A stretch of 56,424 nt of DNA from Spirochaetaceae bacterium (lineage in GTDB: Bacteria; Spirochaetota; Spirochaetia; DSM-2461), in the NCBI GenBank assembly GCA_029210985.1, contig JARGFR010000002.1, positions 1 to 56,424 of the forward strand. Direction: 5' to 3'. The position numbers were made by a program, and so were the translations under genes. The number at the start of each line of letters is the position of its first letter. The first letter of the stretch is position 1. The notes beneath the pieces are model-generated. The model did no database searches. It saw only the letters and a program-made list of their open reading frames with translations, and was not told where the DNA came from. Shown piece by piece: positions 7,425 to 16,708 of this stretch.

Positions 7425-10400
7425 CTAGAACCGGAACTCGGCCTCCATTCCCAACTCCCATCCGTTGACAAACTCTCCATCCCGTCCGCCAAGACCCAGA
7501 GTGAGCCAGCCTTTGAAGTGCCCGGTATCCTGGAAAACCCACGAGGATTCGTGGTGCAAAAGGAACCCCAAGTCCGAAATGGTTTCCGCCGGAGCATCAG
7601 GCCACGGATAGAGCCCCCGGACGCCGATCCGTTCCGTGTTTTCCAGGTGATGCTGCTTGGGAATGGCACGATTCACCAGGGGCAGATGGAGCACATCTTT
7701 ACTCGGCGTCCTCCATCGATATTCCACACGTCCCTCCTGCATGGTTTGCCTCATGTCGGGGTCCCAGTGCCACGAGACGCGATGATCCAGTACCAATTTA
7801 CGATTCCTCGTACCCCCGAAGCTCCAATCCGCCTGCCATACCAGTTCTTCGGGATCCGGCACGCCGGTGCCGTTTTCATCCTGCAGGCTCACCTGCACCA
7901 GGCCGCTGATTTCTTCGGTGTTGTAGATGGGAATGACGGGATAGCGTCCGAAACGCCCGAAGAGATTCACCGCGCTGAAGCCCACCGAGCTTCGCCATTC
8001 ATTCTCCCAGCCGAACGTGTCGCCTTTGCGAAGATATCGCCGTTCCAGTGATGCATCCGCGTAGGAGGGTACGAACAGATCCATGATTCGTGACCCGCCG
8101 ACCCGGGTCATTTCCAGGGTAAGTTCGGTTTCGTAGTCGGCTTCATTGAAGCCATCGGTTTTCCCTCCGAATATCCTTCCGTCTTCCTTTCCGAAAATTT
8201 CCCTGAAAGGGGCATATGTGAAGAGTGGAAACTGACCTCCGAGGCCCTCAGCGTAGACTCCCCACGCATCGCTGTAGCTGCTGCTGTTCGCGGTGGAAAG
8301 ACCCGCCAGCTGTCGGAGATTCCGCCGGTACGAAGGCGTTACCGACCAGGACTCAAAAGTCAAAGGAAACGACAGGCGCCCGGCCCACCGGTTTTCCTGG
8401 TTCCATTCCGGAGCCCGCGCGGCCTTGATGCGGACTTCCGGATCCCATTCCACAGAAAAGACGCCCCAGCGGAAGGCTCCGAACGCCTCGTGGTGGGCTT
8501 CTCTGTTCGTGATGGTTTTTTTTGACGGCAGCAGATACGCGTAGTCCCCTATCCACGACGAGAAATAATCGCCGGCAAATTCAGGTTCCTCCGCGGTGTT
8601 CATCACATAGCGGATATCGAGTCTGGCATCCCAGTTCTCGCCGCCCCAGCCGGTCTCTCCGCCCCAGGCCTGCACAAGAGATTCGCCGTCATAAAGGGCT
8701 TCACCGAAGATTCGCGCTTTGCCGGGCCTGAAGACAAGATTCATGTCGTTCTGCCGGGAAAATGTAAAATCGTTCCCGGCGATCCCCATGGAATAGGAAT
8801 CCCCCACCCAGAAGACATTGTATCGGGCCGGTATCCTCAATGAGTGGCTCCCGGACCAGATTTCAGCCCCCTGACCCCAGGTGGTCCGCCAATCGGTCTC
8901 CACGCCGACACCCAGGACATCCGCGCCGGCGGAGAAGGTCCCCGTTACCGCGGTATTTCCCCGATCCAGACCGGACACCACCTTCCCCCCGGCGAATTCG
9001 GTCCCGCCTTCGAGACTGATGTTCCCCAAAATCGGGAACCTGCCCACGGCGGCGACATCCTCCGGATATCGCCAGTAGCCCCGGAATTCGGCTCCGCCGG
9101 TGATGGAGTAGGCCGGGTCGGTGAAGTGGATTTCATCGAGGTAGAGGGTGCCGGAATTGGCACTCGAACCGGCATCGTTGGTTTCATCGGCTCCGGAAAG
9201 AACAAACCGCGTAAGGGTTTCGGCATTCTTATCGATATTCAGGTAATCGATGGAGGCACCCCGAGCGGAACTCGCCGTTCCGCCGGCGATATCCACGGTT
9301 ATGCGGTCCCATCCGTCTGCAGCAGGGGTTGCCCAGGAAACGATGATGCCTTGATTGTTCTCATCGGTGATTCTGGCCGTGAGGGGCCCGAGACTTCCGG
9401 ATTTATTGCGGACATAAAACACCGCCGTCCGGTAGGCCTCCATGGGGACGCCCGAGAACCAGGAGACCGCTTCCCATCGGTCGTCGGTGGCTGAAGCTGT
9501 GCCCAGGTCGACACCGCCGGCGTCGGTTCCCCAGCGGAGCCGCATGGCCTGGTTGGATTCCCCGTTGGGGTGAAAGAGCTCAGCTACCTCGGGATAAGCG
9601 GATTTCAGACTGTTGTCTTCAATTTCATCACCGGCGACGTCTTGGGGCGTCACGAGGACGTCCGACGGATCACGGATTTCAGTACGAAAGGCGCTGCCTT
9701 CGAAACTCGGGGCCCCGGCGATAAGGCGGCCGGAGGCTGTACCGCCATCCGCAGCAAGGAGCAGACGCCAGGATCGGGCTTTCTCCAGTCGCGCCCGATC
9801 AGCGCCCGTCAGAGCAATCCGTGCCGTCGCCCAGGAGCCGCCCCAAGCTCCGTTCACACCGCCGCCTGTCCATTCAATGTCGGTATCTGTCGAGAGATTC
9901 CATTCCACAAACGAACCGGCATCCGCGCCGTTGATGGCCCCGTCATCCTGGTGGTCCGCCGATTCGCCGATTTCCCCGATTTGGAGAACTAGAGTCGGTT
10001 CCGTTCCGCCGGCATTCAGAAAACGGATCGGAATCTCCAACGCCGTGTATCCTGAGAGATCGATGGGCCCCTCCGCGTCGGTAAGGGCATCTCCGGCGCT
10101 CCACTGGGCGACTCCCAGGTTGAAGCGCAGTTCCATCACCCGGCCGTCGGTGGGATCGCCGTCCCGGTCCGCGGCCAGTCCCGGTCCGTCCACACCGGTG
10201 GAAGACGCTCCGGGCCATGTGTAGTCGTTCAGGATTTCCCGGCCGAAGGCGTCATACGAGATGTAGGAGTAGCGGTCCAGATCGATCCTGTCGGCCGGCG
10301 GCGTCGGCGGTATCGACTGCACATCCGCCGGTGAACTCACCAGATTGTCGTTGAAGAGAGCCAGTCCATAACCGCCCCCGTCCATGCCGAACAGGCGCAG

Positions 10401-12197
10401 ATTCCCGGAGGTGTCGGGGGTGGCCAGAGTTGTGTTCGCCGCCAGACTCGCACCAGCTGTTTCCGTGGCCCAATCCATCGTCGAGGCCACCGAGATTTCT
10501 CCGGAACTTTCCCCGAACTCGGTTGTGGATCTTTCGCGGTTGATGTTCCATCGCAGGCTTTCTGCCAGTTCCCACTTCAGATCGGGGGTGATTTGGAAAC
10601 GGTTTCCCTGGTAGATGAACAGGTCACCGCCATCCAGATCGAGGGTTTCTGTTCGATAGGATACCTCGATCCAGTCATCGAGATGGATGTAACGGGAAAA
10701 TTGGAGGCTTCCTCCATCGGTCACCCCGACGGTGGTGTCCAGTACGCCGTTGACTCTGACGGTGACCGATCCGGGTACCACGCCGCTGCCGAGGTTGTAT
10801 CCGGGATTCGACTCGCGAATTGTGAGGACCAGTACCCGGGATATCTTATCGGCATCCTTCTCCCGCCCCGGGCCGTAGGCCTCGGGATCGGCTGCGGCAA
10901 ACGGGTAGCGATTAGCTGGAGCTCGGGCGTCCGATCCGATCGCTCCGAATGCCGCCACCGTCTTCTCGGACGGATTGGAGATGAAATCGAACTCATCAGG
11001 AATCGCCGAAGGATACAATGCGCCGCGGTCTTTCAGCAGCGGCAGAACACGCCAGCTTTCCTCAGGCAGAGGACGGGCGGAGAGATAGACGTTCTGTCTC
11101 TCGAACGGGGTGAACCGGCCCGGATCGTAGAGGATGAGCGCCGGTCCGGGGGCTAGGCCGGTGATTTGAGAGGTTTGAGCGTAAGTTCTGCCCGCCGGAT
11201 CATACTCATCGGCCTGTGTCCAATCGAAGGGTCTGTAAACTATAGGTTCGGCAATATCAGGGCGGAGATTCGCATCGGCCGGCACAATGAAACCGTCCCC
11301 GGCAGTCACCGAGTTCACACCGACCGGTCCGTCCGACGTTTTGTAATACACCACCACCTGCCCGTCATGGGCCTCGCTCAGCTCCAGCAGTCCGGAACTC
11401 TCATCCACAAAGAACTCCACCGGCTCGGCCTTCCGGTACCGCCGGGTCGCACCGGTGCCGTCGGTTCCGGCAACGGTCCCGTTTCGATCCTCCAGATACA
11501 CCTCGACATTCGAGACGACTGTGTCCGGAAGGATGAAAAAACGGCCTTGGACAAAATCCGACAGGCCGATTTCCTGGGATGTGACTTCATACTGGCCCCG
11601 GAAGGTTTTGGTGAGGGACTCGGTGGGATCGTAGCGGACCAGAATCTCGTGATCGGATTTGGATGTGCCGAATTTTCCGACGATTCCCGGAGTGCTCTCC
11701 ACGGGGCGGGGAACGGCCAATCCCGCGTAGGTGGAGGCGTTGACTCCGGCGTTTCCCGCCACCACTTGCCTGACGAACTCATCATCCCGTCCCTGATATC
11801 CGGCGCGGTAGGTGTTTCGTTCGAATCCTTCCAGGAAGGTGGTTTCCAGAAACCATCGGTCTTCAATCCACAGAGAGAGTGTGAGATCGGGTTCCTGGTT
11901 GAAATTCACCCCTTGGGCCAGACCGGGGTAGGCGGTGTCGGCCGAACGGCGGCCGAAGCTGCCGCCGGCCAGGAGACTCATGCGCCAATAGCCGTCCCAG
12001 GTCAAATCAACGCCGACATCCCCGAGACTGAGGTCCAGCAAATAAGCCGAGGCTTCGGGAGATAACGCTTCCTCCCCTCCGTCCGAGCCCCCGGAGGCGG
12101 ATTCCGCCTCTTGGGCGCTCGTTTGGGGGGCCCAGACCGAAGTCATAAGCAGAGCGAGGCAAAGAGATATAAAAAAAAACCGTGCAAAGCGATGCAT
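7425..12197 (-). CDS. Very large secreted protein with C-terminal outer-membrane barrel
   Basis: 1590 residues. Signal peptide 1-28 (QTSAQ). Residues about 50-470 are beta-rich and include VSNVEVYLEDRNG and GQVVVYYKTSDGPVG. About 470-520 has PGSVTVRVNGVLDTTVGVTD. About 700-1020 holds two or three jelly-roll, carbohydrate-binding-like segments (for example RFVLSGADETNDAG then GTLYLDEIHFTDP). About 1030-1590 alternates Trp/Tyr-rich strands and ends GMEAEFRF, a classic outer-membrane C-terminus. The phrase order in the N-terminal half recalls SprA-like giant outer-membrane proteins of Bacteroidota, but this is impression, not alignment. No protease or glycosidase motif was recognised. The Shine-Dalgarno is weak. 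It stands alone, convergent with the FMN-binding gene. A surface scaffold or export channel is possible; function unknown. Confidence 0.7.
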   Translation of the reverse strand: MHRFARFFFISLCLALLMTSVWAPQTSAQEAESASGGSDGGEEALSPEASAYLLDLSLGDVGVDLTWDGYWRMSLLAGGSFGRRSADTAYPGLAQGVNFNQEPDLTLSLWIEDRWFLETTFLEGFERNTYRAGYQGRDDEFVRQVVAGNAGVNASTYAGLAVPRPVESTPGIVGKFGTSKSDHEILVRYDPTESLTKTFRGQYEVTSQEIGLSDFVQGRFFILPDTVVSNVEVYLEDRNGTVAGTDGTGATRRYRKAEPVEFFVDESSGLLELSEAHDGQVVVYYKTSDGPVGVNSVTAGDGFIVPADANLRPDIAEPIVYRPFDWTQADEYDPAGRTYAQTSQITGLAPGPALILYDPGRFTPFERQNVYLSARPLPEESWRVLPLLKDRGALYPSAIPDEFDFISNPSEKTVAAFGAIGSDARAPANRYPFAAADPEAYGPGREKDADKISRVLVLTIRESNPGYNLGSGVVPGSVTVRVNGVLDTTVGVTDGGSLQFSRYIHLDDWIEVSYRTETLDLDGGDLFIYQGNRFQITPDLKWELAESLRWNINRERSTTEFGESSGEISVASTMDWATETAGASLAANTTLATPDTSGNLRLFGMDGGGYGLALFNDNLVSSPADVQSIPPTPPADRIDLDRYSYISYDAFGREILNDYTWPGASSTGVDGPGLAADRDGDPTDGRVMELRFNLGVAQWSAGDALTDAEGPIDLSGYTALEIPIRFLNAGGTEPTLVLQIGEIGESADHQDDGAINGADAGSFVEWNLSTDTDIEWTGGGVNGAWGGSWATARIALTGADRARLEKARSWRLLLAADGGTASGRLIAGAPSFEGSAFRTEIRDPSDVLVTPQDVAGDEIEDNSLKSAYPEVAELFHPNGESNQAMRLRWGTDAGGVDLGTASATDDRWEAVSWFSGVPMEAYRTAVFYVRNKSGSLGPLTARITDENNQGIIVSWATPAADGWDRITVDIAGGTASSARGASIDYLNIDKNAETLTRFVLSGADETNDAGSSANSGTLYLDEIHFTDPAYSITGGAEFRGYWRYPEDVAAVGRFPILGNISLEGGTEFAGGKVVSGLDRGNTAVTGTFSAGADVLGVGVETDWRTTWGQGAEIWSGSHSLRIPARYNVFWVGDSYSMGIAGNDFTFSRQNDMNLVFRPGKARIFGEALYDGESLVQAWGGETGWGGENWDARLDIRYVMNTAEEPEFAGDYFSSWIGDYAYLLPSKKTITNREAHHEAFGAFRWGVFSVEWDPEVRIKAARAPEWNQENRWAGRLSFPLTFESWSVTPSYRRNLRQLAGLSTANSSSYSDAWGVYAEGLGGQFPLFTYAPFREIFGKEDGRIFGGKTDGFNEADYETELTLEMTRVGGSRIMDLFVPSYADASLERRYLRKGDTFGWENEWRSSVGFSAVNLFGRFGRYPVIPIYNTEEISGLVQVSLQDENGTGVPDPEELVWQADWSFGGTRNRKLVLDHRVSWHWDPDMRQTMQEGRVEYRWRTPSKDVLHLPLVNRAIPKQHHLENTERIGVRGLYPWPDAPAETISDLGFLLHHESSWVFQDTGHFKGWLTLGLGGRDGEFVNGWELGMEAEFRF

Positions 12198-12260
12198 CCG
12201 ACATTATCATGACACGTAATAGCAGATTACCAAATAAAAAGCGGTATAAAGCGAGTATTT

Positions 12261-13190
12261 ATGAGTGCCGAACAGCAAAAGGCCGCCGCTTTCGTCGGTC
12301 GGCTATGGAATAATCCTTCTCTGGCGGGTCTTTCTCCTTTGCAGAAAGAGGAACAGCTCCAGCAATTTCTTGAGGTGAACGGTCCCACCCTGCAGCCCAC
12401 ATTGACATCCCCTTCGTTCTTTCCGAACCTACCGTGGCCCCGGATACGGGAATTCCTGAACCTGGCTCTGGCGGTCTACGCTAATGAAGCCCTGGTGCCG
12501 TTGTACGAGGCCATTCTCGAGAAGAAAATGAATTTTTCCTATGTTCAGCATCTTTCACATCAAAGCGCCATGCCCTCATCCGTTCAGGCTCAGTTGGGTG
12601 AGTTCCTGAAGAAGATGTCGACGCATCCCACGGCCCGTAAGGAGCTCACCGGTCCGCTGATGGGGGTGGGAACCGGCCTGGTTGATTTGTATATCGAGCG
12701 GATATTCCAGCGGCAGAAATATGTCAGCTTCGAGATTCGGAAGGTACAGCGTTTGAAAATCACTCCGAATGAAGTCGCGGATCTGGTGAAAAGCACCATG
12801 CTGATCCGCCCCTCTATTCAGATGTTTTCATCGGCCGACCAGACACCCGCCGCCGGACGGAATCTATTGCTGATTTCCCCGGCTTTCGCTTCCAAAGTGA
12901 TAGAAGAGGCGAGAAAATCCCTTTCACTGATGCCCGAGGCCGTGGTGAAGTCCGGTGTCAACAGCGCCCTGTCATTCCAGGACAACCCGTATATGGAAAG
13001 CACGGCCAGACTGGCGGCCATTTTTTCTCATCGATGCCGCAATCTCAAGCCTGGCATGAAGGTGGACAGAGGGGCGGAATCCTCCGACAAGAGCTGGTTC
13101 AGTGTGGCTCGCAAGAACTATAAATTCTATGGATTCGATCTGGATATGCTGGTGGAACTCCATGGCATCGCCGCGGAAAATGGATGGTAA
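12261..13190 (+). CDS. Conserved-looking protein of unknown function
   Basis: 309 residues, soluble, mainly helical, no signal peptide, membrane segment or recognised motif. The start region reads MSAEQQKAAAFVGRLWNNPS and the C-terminus contains SWFSVARKNYKFYGFDLDML. No Shine-Dalgarno is seen; TATAAA sits 10 bases upstream of the ATG, so the leader is probably only a few bases long. It is followed after 4 bases by the voltage-sensor-like gene and then the small secreted protein, so the three probably form one transcript. The cytoplasmic prediction and helical content are all I can offer; I do not recognise the family. Confidence 0.75.
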   Translation: MSAEQQKAAAFVGRLWNNPSLAGLSPLQKEEQLQQFLEVNGPTLQPTLTSPSFFPNLPWPRIREFLNLALAVYANEALVPLYEAILEKKMNFSYVQHLSHQSAMPSSVQAQLGEFLKKMSTHPTARKELTGPLMGVGTGLVDLYIERIFQRQKYVSFEIRKVQRLKITPNEVADLVKSTMLIRPSIQMFSSADQTPAAGRNLLLISPAFASKVIEEARKSLSLMPEAVVKSGVNSALSFQDNPYMESTARLAAIFSHRCRNLKPGMKVDRGAESSDKSWFSVARKNYKFYGFDLDMLVELHGIAAENGW

Positions 13191-13194
13191 TGAT

Positions 13195-14313
13195 ATGAAG
13201 GGACGTTTCAGAAATCTGATCGAAGGGTTGGTGACCACAGCCATCATCCTTGTTCTCATCCAGACCATCGCCGAAGACGTGCTGGTGATGTCCGGCGCAT
13301 CGTGGATGGTCCGACGCATTTTCCTTTACACCGGATTTGCATTTGACTTATTTTTTACTGTTGAGTTTCTGATTCGAAGTTGGGATGCCATGACCCGTCG
13401 TTCTTATGGACGGTATATATTCAGGGAAAACGGATGGGTTGACTTTGTCGCTTCCGTGCCCTTGCTGATCTTCACCTCCGGGCCTGAAGTGCTCGCACTT
13501 TCCACCGGCGCCGTCTTTGCCGGATCCGGGGCCGTCCTGGGATTGCTGAAGGTGGTGAAAGCGGTTCGGATGGCCAGGGTGCTGCGCCTTCTGCGCCTTC
13601 TCAAAATCTTCCGGCGTATTCGATTCGCCGAGTCGGTGATGGTGCAGCGCCATACGGTGAGAATCGTGACGACGGCGGCGGCCACATTGATTTTTTCGGC
13701 GACGGTTATCGGTACGGTGTTTGCCGTGACCGATTATACGGGAACCGATGAAGCCTGGAGCAGCGAGCGGGAAGCGGCCGCAGAGTCGTTGGAAAAACGG
13801 CCCGACCTGGTCGCCGGGCCCGATGCCGCTCAACTCTGGGGGGAATCCAGGCCTTCTGTGCTCCTGGTGAAGGATGACGATTGGACTCTCTACGCCCGGA
13901 ACGACGATGCCGCCCTGGCCCGAGATTTCGGGCCGTCGGACTTTACGATCCGCAGCGCCGGTTCCTACTCCATCTGGTTCGATCTCCGGCCTGCGGCGGT
14001 GGCTCAGTCCAAACTCAATCTCACCATATTTCTCTCCACTCTGGCGGTGGTTCTGGTGATTATGGTCACCTACAGTCCGCATTTTGCCATGACGGTCAGC
14101 GATCCGATAAACGTCATGGCCCGAGGGTTTAGGGAAAAGAGCTACAACCTGGAAGTGAGTATACCGCCAGAATGCGCCGAAGACGGTGTGTTTCGTTTAG
14201 CGGCGGCGTACAACGACGAGTTTCTTCCGATGAAAGAACGCAGCACAACTGAAGAGCAGGGGAGTGCGTTGGACATTTCCCTGGACGACATCAGCGACCT
14301 GCTGAAAACATGA
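13195..14313 (+). CDS. Voltage-sensor-like membrane protein with an extracytoplasmic domain in place of a pore loop
   Basis: 372 residues from ATG 13195 (an in-frame ATG at 13180 would overlap the upstream gene). S1 about 10-32, S2 about 43-62 followed by RYIFRENGWVDFVASVP (the ion-channel S2-S3 signature), S3 about 78-95, and an S4 rich in spaced Arg/Lys (VRMARVLRLLRLLKIFRRIR, about 120-142). An S5-like helix (about 153-176) leads to ~100 hydrophilic residues and an S6-like helix (about 277-297). I find no selectivity-filter motif (no T-x-G-Y-G or T-x-E-x-W) between S5 and S6. The C-tail (about 300-372) is acidic and soluble. It may be a channel with an odd pore, or a voltage-sensing receptor without pore. 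Overlaps the next gene by 4 bases. Confidence 0.75.
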   Translation: MKGRFRNLIEGLVTTAIILVLIQTIAEDVLVMSGASWMVRRIFLYTGFAFDLFFTVEFLIRSWDAMTRRSYGRYIFRENGWVDFVASVPLLIFTSGPEVLALSTGAVFAGSGAVLGLLKVVKAVRMARVLRLLRLLKIFRRIRFAESVMVQRHTVRIVTTAAATLIFSATVIGTVFAVTDYTGTDEAWSSEREAAAESLEKRPDLVAGPDAAQLWGESRPSVLLVKDDDWTLYARNDDAALARDFGPSDFTIRSAGSYSIWFDLRPAAVAQSKLNLTIFLSTLAVVLVIMVTYSPHFAMTVSDPINVMARGFREKSYNLEVSIPPECAEDGVFRLAAAYNDEFLPMKERSTTEEQGSALDISLDDISDLLKT

Positions 14314-14810
14314 AAGCCGGTCTCACGGCGGCGCTGATTCTATGCGCCGTCATGTTGTCGGCCCAGAGTCCCCGGGAGGAGATGTGGCTGGGTTTCCTGG
14401 AATGGAATCCCGGTATGCCTCGGATTCCCGAAGATGAAACGATGGGATTACTGGCCGATCGCCGATCGCCCGATGCATCCTGGGCCGGAGCCTTGAGAGT
14501 GTGCGACGAGGTGTTCGCCGCGATCGCTGCGGGTCAGGTTCCCGATGATAAATTTCTTCCGACCACGAAGGTTTCTCTGGTAAAGGACTTTACCGCGCTG
14601 CTCGATTCTTCGCCCGTCTCAGCGTCCATCAGATATGGGAGGCCAGACAGGGAGGGATCGCGGGTTTCCGTGCCGATTCGAGCCTCGGCGGAAAGCGGAT
14701 TCTCCTACGGCCGGATTTATCTGGTGTTTCGGGATGGGGAATGGCTGATCGAACAATGGGCGCTGGATCTGTCGGAACTCTCCGGAGATACCGAATCTCA
14801 GGGCGGCTGA
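14310..14810 (+). CDS. Small secreted protein of unknown function
   Basis: 166 residues, starting in an ATGA overlap with the stop of the voltage-sensor-like gene. Residues 1-19 form a short signal peptide (ILCAVMLSAQ). The mature part ends in a beta hairpin with GRIYLVFRDGEWLIEQWALD, which looks like the ending of a small periplasmic SnoaL/NTF2-like or DUF4440-like fold, but this is weak. The coupling to the membrane gene suggests that the two products act together, perhaps on the extracytoplasmic domain of the latter. Confidence 0.7.
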   Translation: MKAGLTAALILCAVMLSAQSPREEMWLGFLEWNPGMPRIPEDETMGLLADRRSPDASWAGALRVCDEVFAAIAAGQVPDDKFLPTTKVSLVKDFTALLDSSPVSASIRYGRPDREGSRVSVPIRASAESGFSYGRIYLVFRDGEWLIEQWALDLSELSGDTESQGG

Positions 14811-14816
14811 AAAACT

Positions 14817-14870
14817 GCGGCCGAGAATCCGGAGGTCAATTACACCAACCAATTCTCCGGTGAAGGCCGC
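14817..14870. terminator. Long interrupted hairpin between convergent genes
   Basis: GCGGCC-GAGAAT (14817-14828) pairs with ATTCTC (14852-14857) and GGCCGC (14865-14870), with a 7-base bulge on the 3' arm. There is no clear U-tract. It sits exactly between convergent stop codons, so it is probably a two-way transcription stop or a 3'-end protecting stem. Confidence 0.55.
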
Positions 14871-14873
14871 TAA

Positions 14874-15419
14874 TCAGTCGAGTTCAATTCCCGGACGCTT
14901 TTTGGGAAATTTCTTGCCTACCGCGACGGTGCTGCCTTTGGAATTGAAAACGACTCCTTCATTCCAGTATTCAACCGCGGCGAACATCGCGTTGCCGCCG
15001 TCGTTTTCGTCACTCTTTTCCGTGCGATAGGAGACGTAGTCGGCGAGCTTGATGTAATCCTCTTTGGACAGACAGTCCTGCCGCTGTACATTGAACCGGT
15101 TCCATTCGTCGATGTTCCGAAATCCTTCGCCCTCATCTTCGACGATGAGTCTGGCTTCTTCGGTGGAAAAAGAGTACCAGACTTTGATTTTCTTATTCGG
15201 ATCAGATTTATTGCCGTGTTTGACGGCGTTTTTGATAATTTCGCTGATCTGCTGTTCCAGAAGGTTGATTTCCATTATCTCGGGAGGAGCTTTCTGGGCA
15301 ATCATCAATGTAAAATAGCGTATTTGACGATAATCGCTGGGAAATTCCTTGATGAACATGTCTTTTTTAGAAAAAAGATCGTGATGATCTTCTTGTAGTA
15401 TCTGCTTGACGTCGCTCAT
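14874..15419 (-). CDS. RsbW/SpoIIAB-like serine kinase (anti-sigma or partner-switching ATPase)
   Basis: 181 residues, cytoplasmic, HATPase_c fold: N box SEIIKNAVKHGNK (about 59-71) and G1 box VEDEGEGF (about 93-100). A less standard lid follows with GGNAMFAAVEYWNEGVVF. Family members phosphorylate a Ser in a STAS partner and release or bind a regulator. The STAS partner is encoded 9 bases upstream, which supports that pairing. AGGAGAAG precedes the ATG. No sigma-B-like gene is present in the cluster, so the final target is not known; in other bacteria such modules also control kinases, phosphatases or diguanylate cyclases. Last gene of the minus-strand signalling cluster. Confidence 0.85.
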   Translation of the reverse strand: MSDVKQILQEDHHDLFSKKDMFIKEFPSDYRQIRYFTLMIAQKAPPEIMEINLLEQQISEIIKNAVKHGNKSDPNKKIKVWYSFSTEEARLIVEDEGEGFRNIDEWNRFNVQRQDCLSKEDYIKLADYVSYRTEKSDENDGGNAMFAAVEYWNEGVVFNSKGSTVAVGKKFPKKRPGIELD

Positions 15420-15428
15420 GATCTTCTC

Positions 15429-15767
15429 CTAATCGGTCAGTTCTTTTACGCCTTCGATGACGTTGCCTGTGATGGGAAAGTAACCCATGAGCTTCGTGAG
15501 TTCGATCACTTTCTTGACCGAGCCTCTAACGTTGGCAATCAGGAGTTTCAAACTGAGTTTCTTAATCGTGGAACAGATATAGATGAGAGCACCGATTCCG
15601 CTGGAATCGATATATTCCACATTCTCCATGTTGATGATGAACTTCTGGATTTTCTTCTCCAGCATCTTCATCACTAACTCCTTGAGTTTGTAGGAGTTGT
15701 AGAGGTCCATCTCACCATTGACGTCAATGATGTAGATATCTGCGCTCTTTCGGATTTTCAGTTCCAA
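15429..15767 (-). CDS. STAS-domain anti-anti-sigma-type protein
   Basis: 112 residues, one STAS domain. The phospho-acceptor region is NVEYIDSSGIGALIYI (about 49-64); the second Ser of DSSG is the expected phosphorylation site. It starts with TTG (codon 15765-15767) after GAGGAG at good spacing. A clear promoter lies in the 97-base gap upstream and overlaps the end of the PilZ-like gene, so STAS and kinase can be made independently of the GHKL and PilZ-like genes. Function inferred: phosphorylation-dependent partner of the downstream kinase. Confidence 0.9.
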   Translation of the reverse strand: MELKIRKSADIYIIDVNGEMDLYNSYKLKELVMKMLEKKIQKFIINMENVEYIDSSGIGALIYICSTIKKLSLKLLIANVRGSVKKVIELTKLMGYFPITGNVIEGVKELTD

Positions 15768-15839
15768 TTTGTATTCTCCTCAGTCCAATCTAAGTCCAGT
15801 CTATAGATATACTTGGCGCTCCTGACCTCGGGCCTCTGC

Positions 15840-15868
15840 ACTATAGCATCGGTCTTATCAGCCGTCAA
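15840..15868 (-). promoter_or_regulatory. Sigma-70-like promoter for the STAS-kinase pair
   Basis: On the minus strand, TTGACG (15863-15868), a 17-base spacer and TATAGT (15840-15845). Start site expected near 15833. The -35 element overlaps the TGA stop of the PilZ-like gene. Confidence 0.75.
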
Positions 15869-16191
15869 GAACGACCGTATTGGGACACCAGCTTGCGGTA
15901 GATCGACATGTCCTGGTCAGATGCATAGGTTTCTATCTGGAATCCATAGATGAAGTATGGACCGTCCTTCTTTTCCCAACGCAGCTGCGCCGTCACGGTA
16001 ATGCGGTCCAACCCGCTCGTCTCGTCCGGGATAATCTGAAATGTCAGGGTCTCACCCACCCGATGGGGCAGGGCGCTGACGGTGACAATTTTACATCCCT
16101 CTTCGGTGAGGTTTCTCAGGTATCCGGGACGGGAGTCCAAGATCACCTTCGCATAACCCTGGTTTCGCGGTTCCATGCGGTGTTCAGACAT
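15865..16191 (-). CDS. PilZ-like domain protein
   Basis: 108 residues. Pattern R-x-x-P-R near the N-terminus, then LRNLTEEGCKI at about 26-36, which resembles the (D/N)-x-S-x-x-G c-di-GMP motif with Thr for Ser, then a six-strand barrel ending in FIYGFQIE. The arginine motif is irregular, so c-di-GMP binding is not assured. It overlaps the upstream GHKL gene by 8 bases, so translation is probably coupled. A stand-alone PilZ-fold adaptor fits the size. Confidence 0.7.
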   Translation of the reverse strand: MSEHRMEPRNQGYAKVILDSRPGYLRNLTEEGCKIVTVSALPHRVGETLTFQIIPDETSGLDRITVTAQLRWEKKDGPYFIYGFQIETYASDQDMSIYRKLVSQYGRS

Positions 16192-16708
16192 TGGCCCACC
16201 TTATCTTCATGTCAATTCGCGTGCCCGTCACCCCTCCGGGCCGGTAGGGAACATGCGAACCCGTTTCATCATAAAATATGATGTCGAACTCCCGAAAAAG
16301 GCGACGAGCGACAAGCAGACCCATTCCAAATCGTTTGTATTGATTCTCTTCCCGGTATTCCTGGAACTTACAGCTGTTGGTATCGATGTCGTCGACTTGA
16401 TCAGAAATGTTGTAGGGAAGCTTTGAAATATCAAATCCGCCTCCCTTATCAATGATCGAGATGGTCAGAACCTCATCCTTCACGTTCATTTCGGTCTTAA
16501 TCGTGTCTTTGATTCCGTTTTCCCGATGGGCCCTTATTGAATTGTTGATCAGCTCCAATACGGCATAGCGGGTGTGTTCATCGTCATGCGGGCTATCGGG
16601 TATAGTCAAACCGTTCACCTGTTTCAGGATCTCATGGAAGGGTGCATCTCCACTGATGTTCATGATGACGCGTTTGTACTTTCGGCCTTGGAAAACTATA
16701 TGACGCAT
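16184..16708 (-). CDS. GHKL ATPase-domain protein
   Basis: 174 residues. Motifs: N box YAVLELINNSIRAHRENG (about 49-66), G1 box IIDKGGGFDIS (about 85-95), G2-like RFGMGLLVARRLF (about 125-137) and GGVTGTRIDM near the C-terminus. There is no dimerisation or receiver domain, so it is an RsbW-type switch kinase or stand-alone ATPase rather than a full sensor kinase. Its start codon is 18 bases from a potential start of the divergent P-loop gene, and any promoter must lie inside that neighbour. It is translationally coupled to the PilZ-like gene. Target unknown. Confidence 0.8.
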   Translation of the reverse strand: MRHIVFQGRKYKRVIMNISGDAPFHEILKQVNGLTIPDSPHDDEHTRYAVLELINNSIRAHRENGIKDTIKTEMNVKDEVLTISIIDKGGGFDISKLPYNISDQVDDIDTNSCKFQEYREENQYKRFGMGLLVARRLFREFDIIFYDETGSHVPYRPGGVTGTRIDMKIRWANV

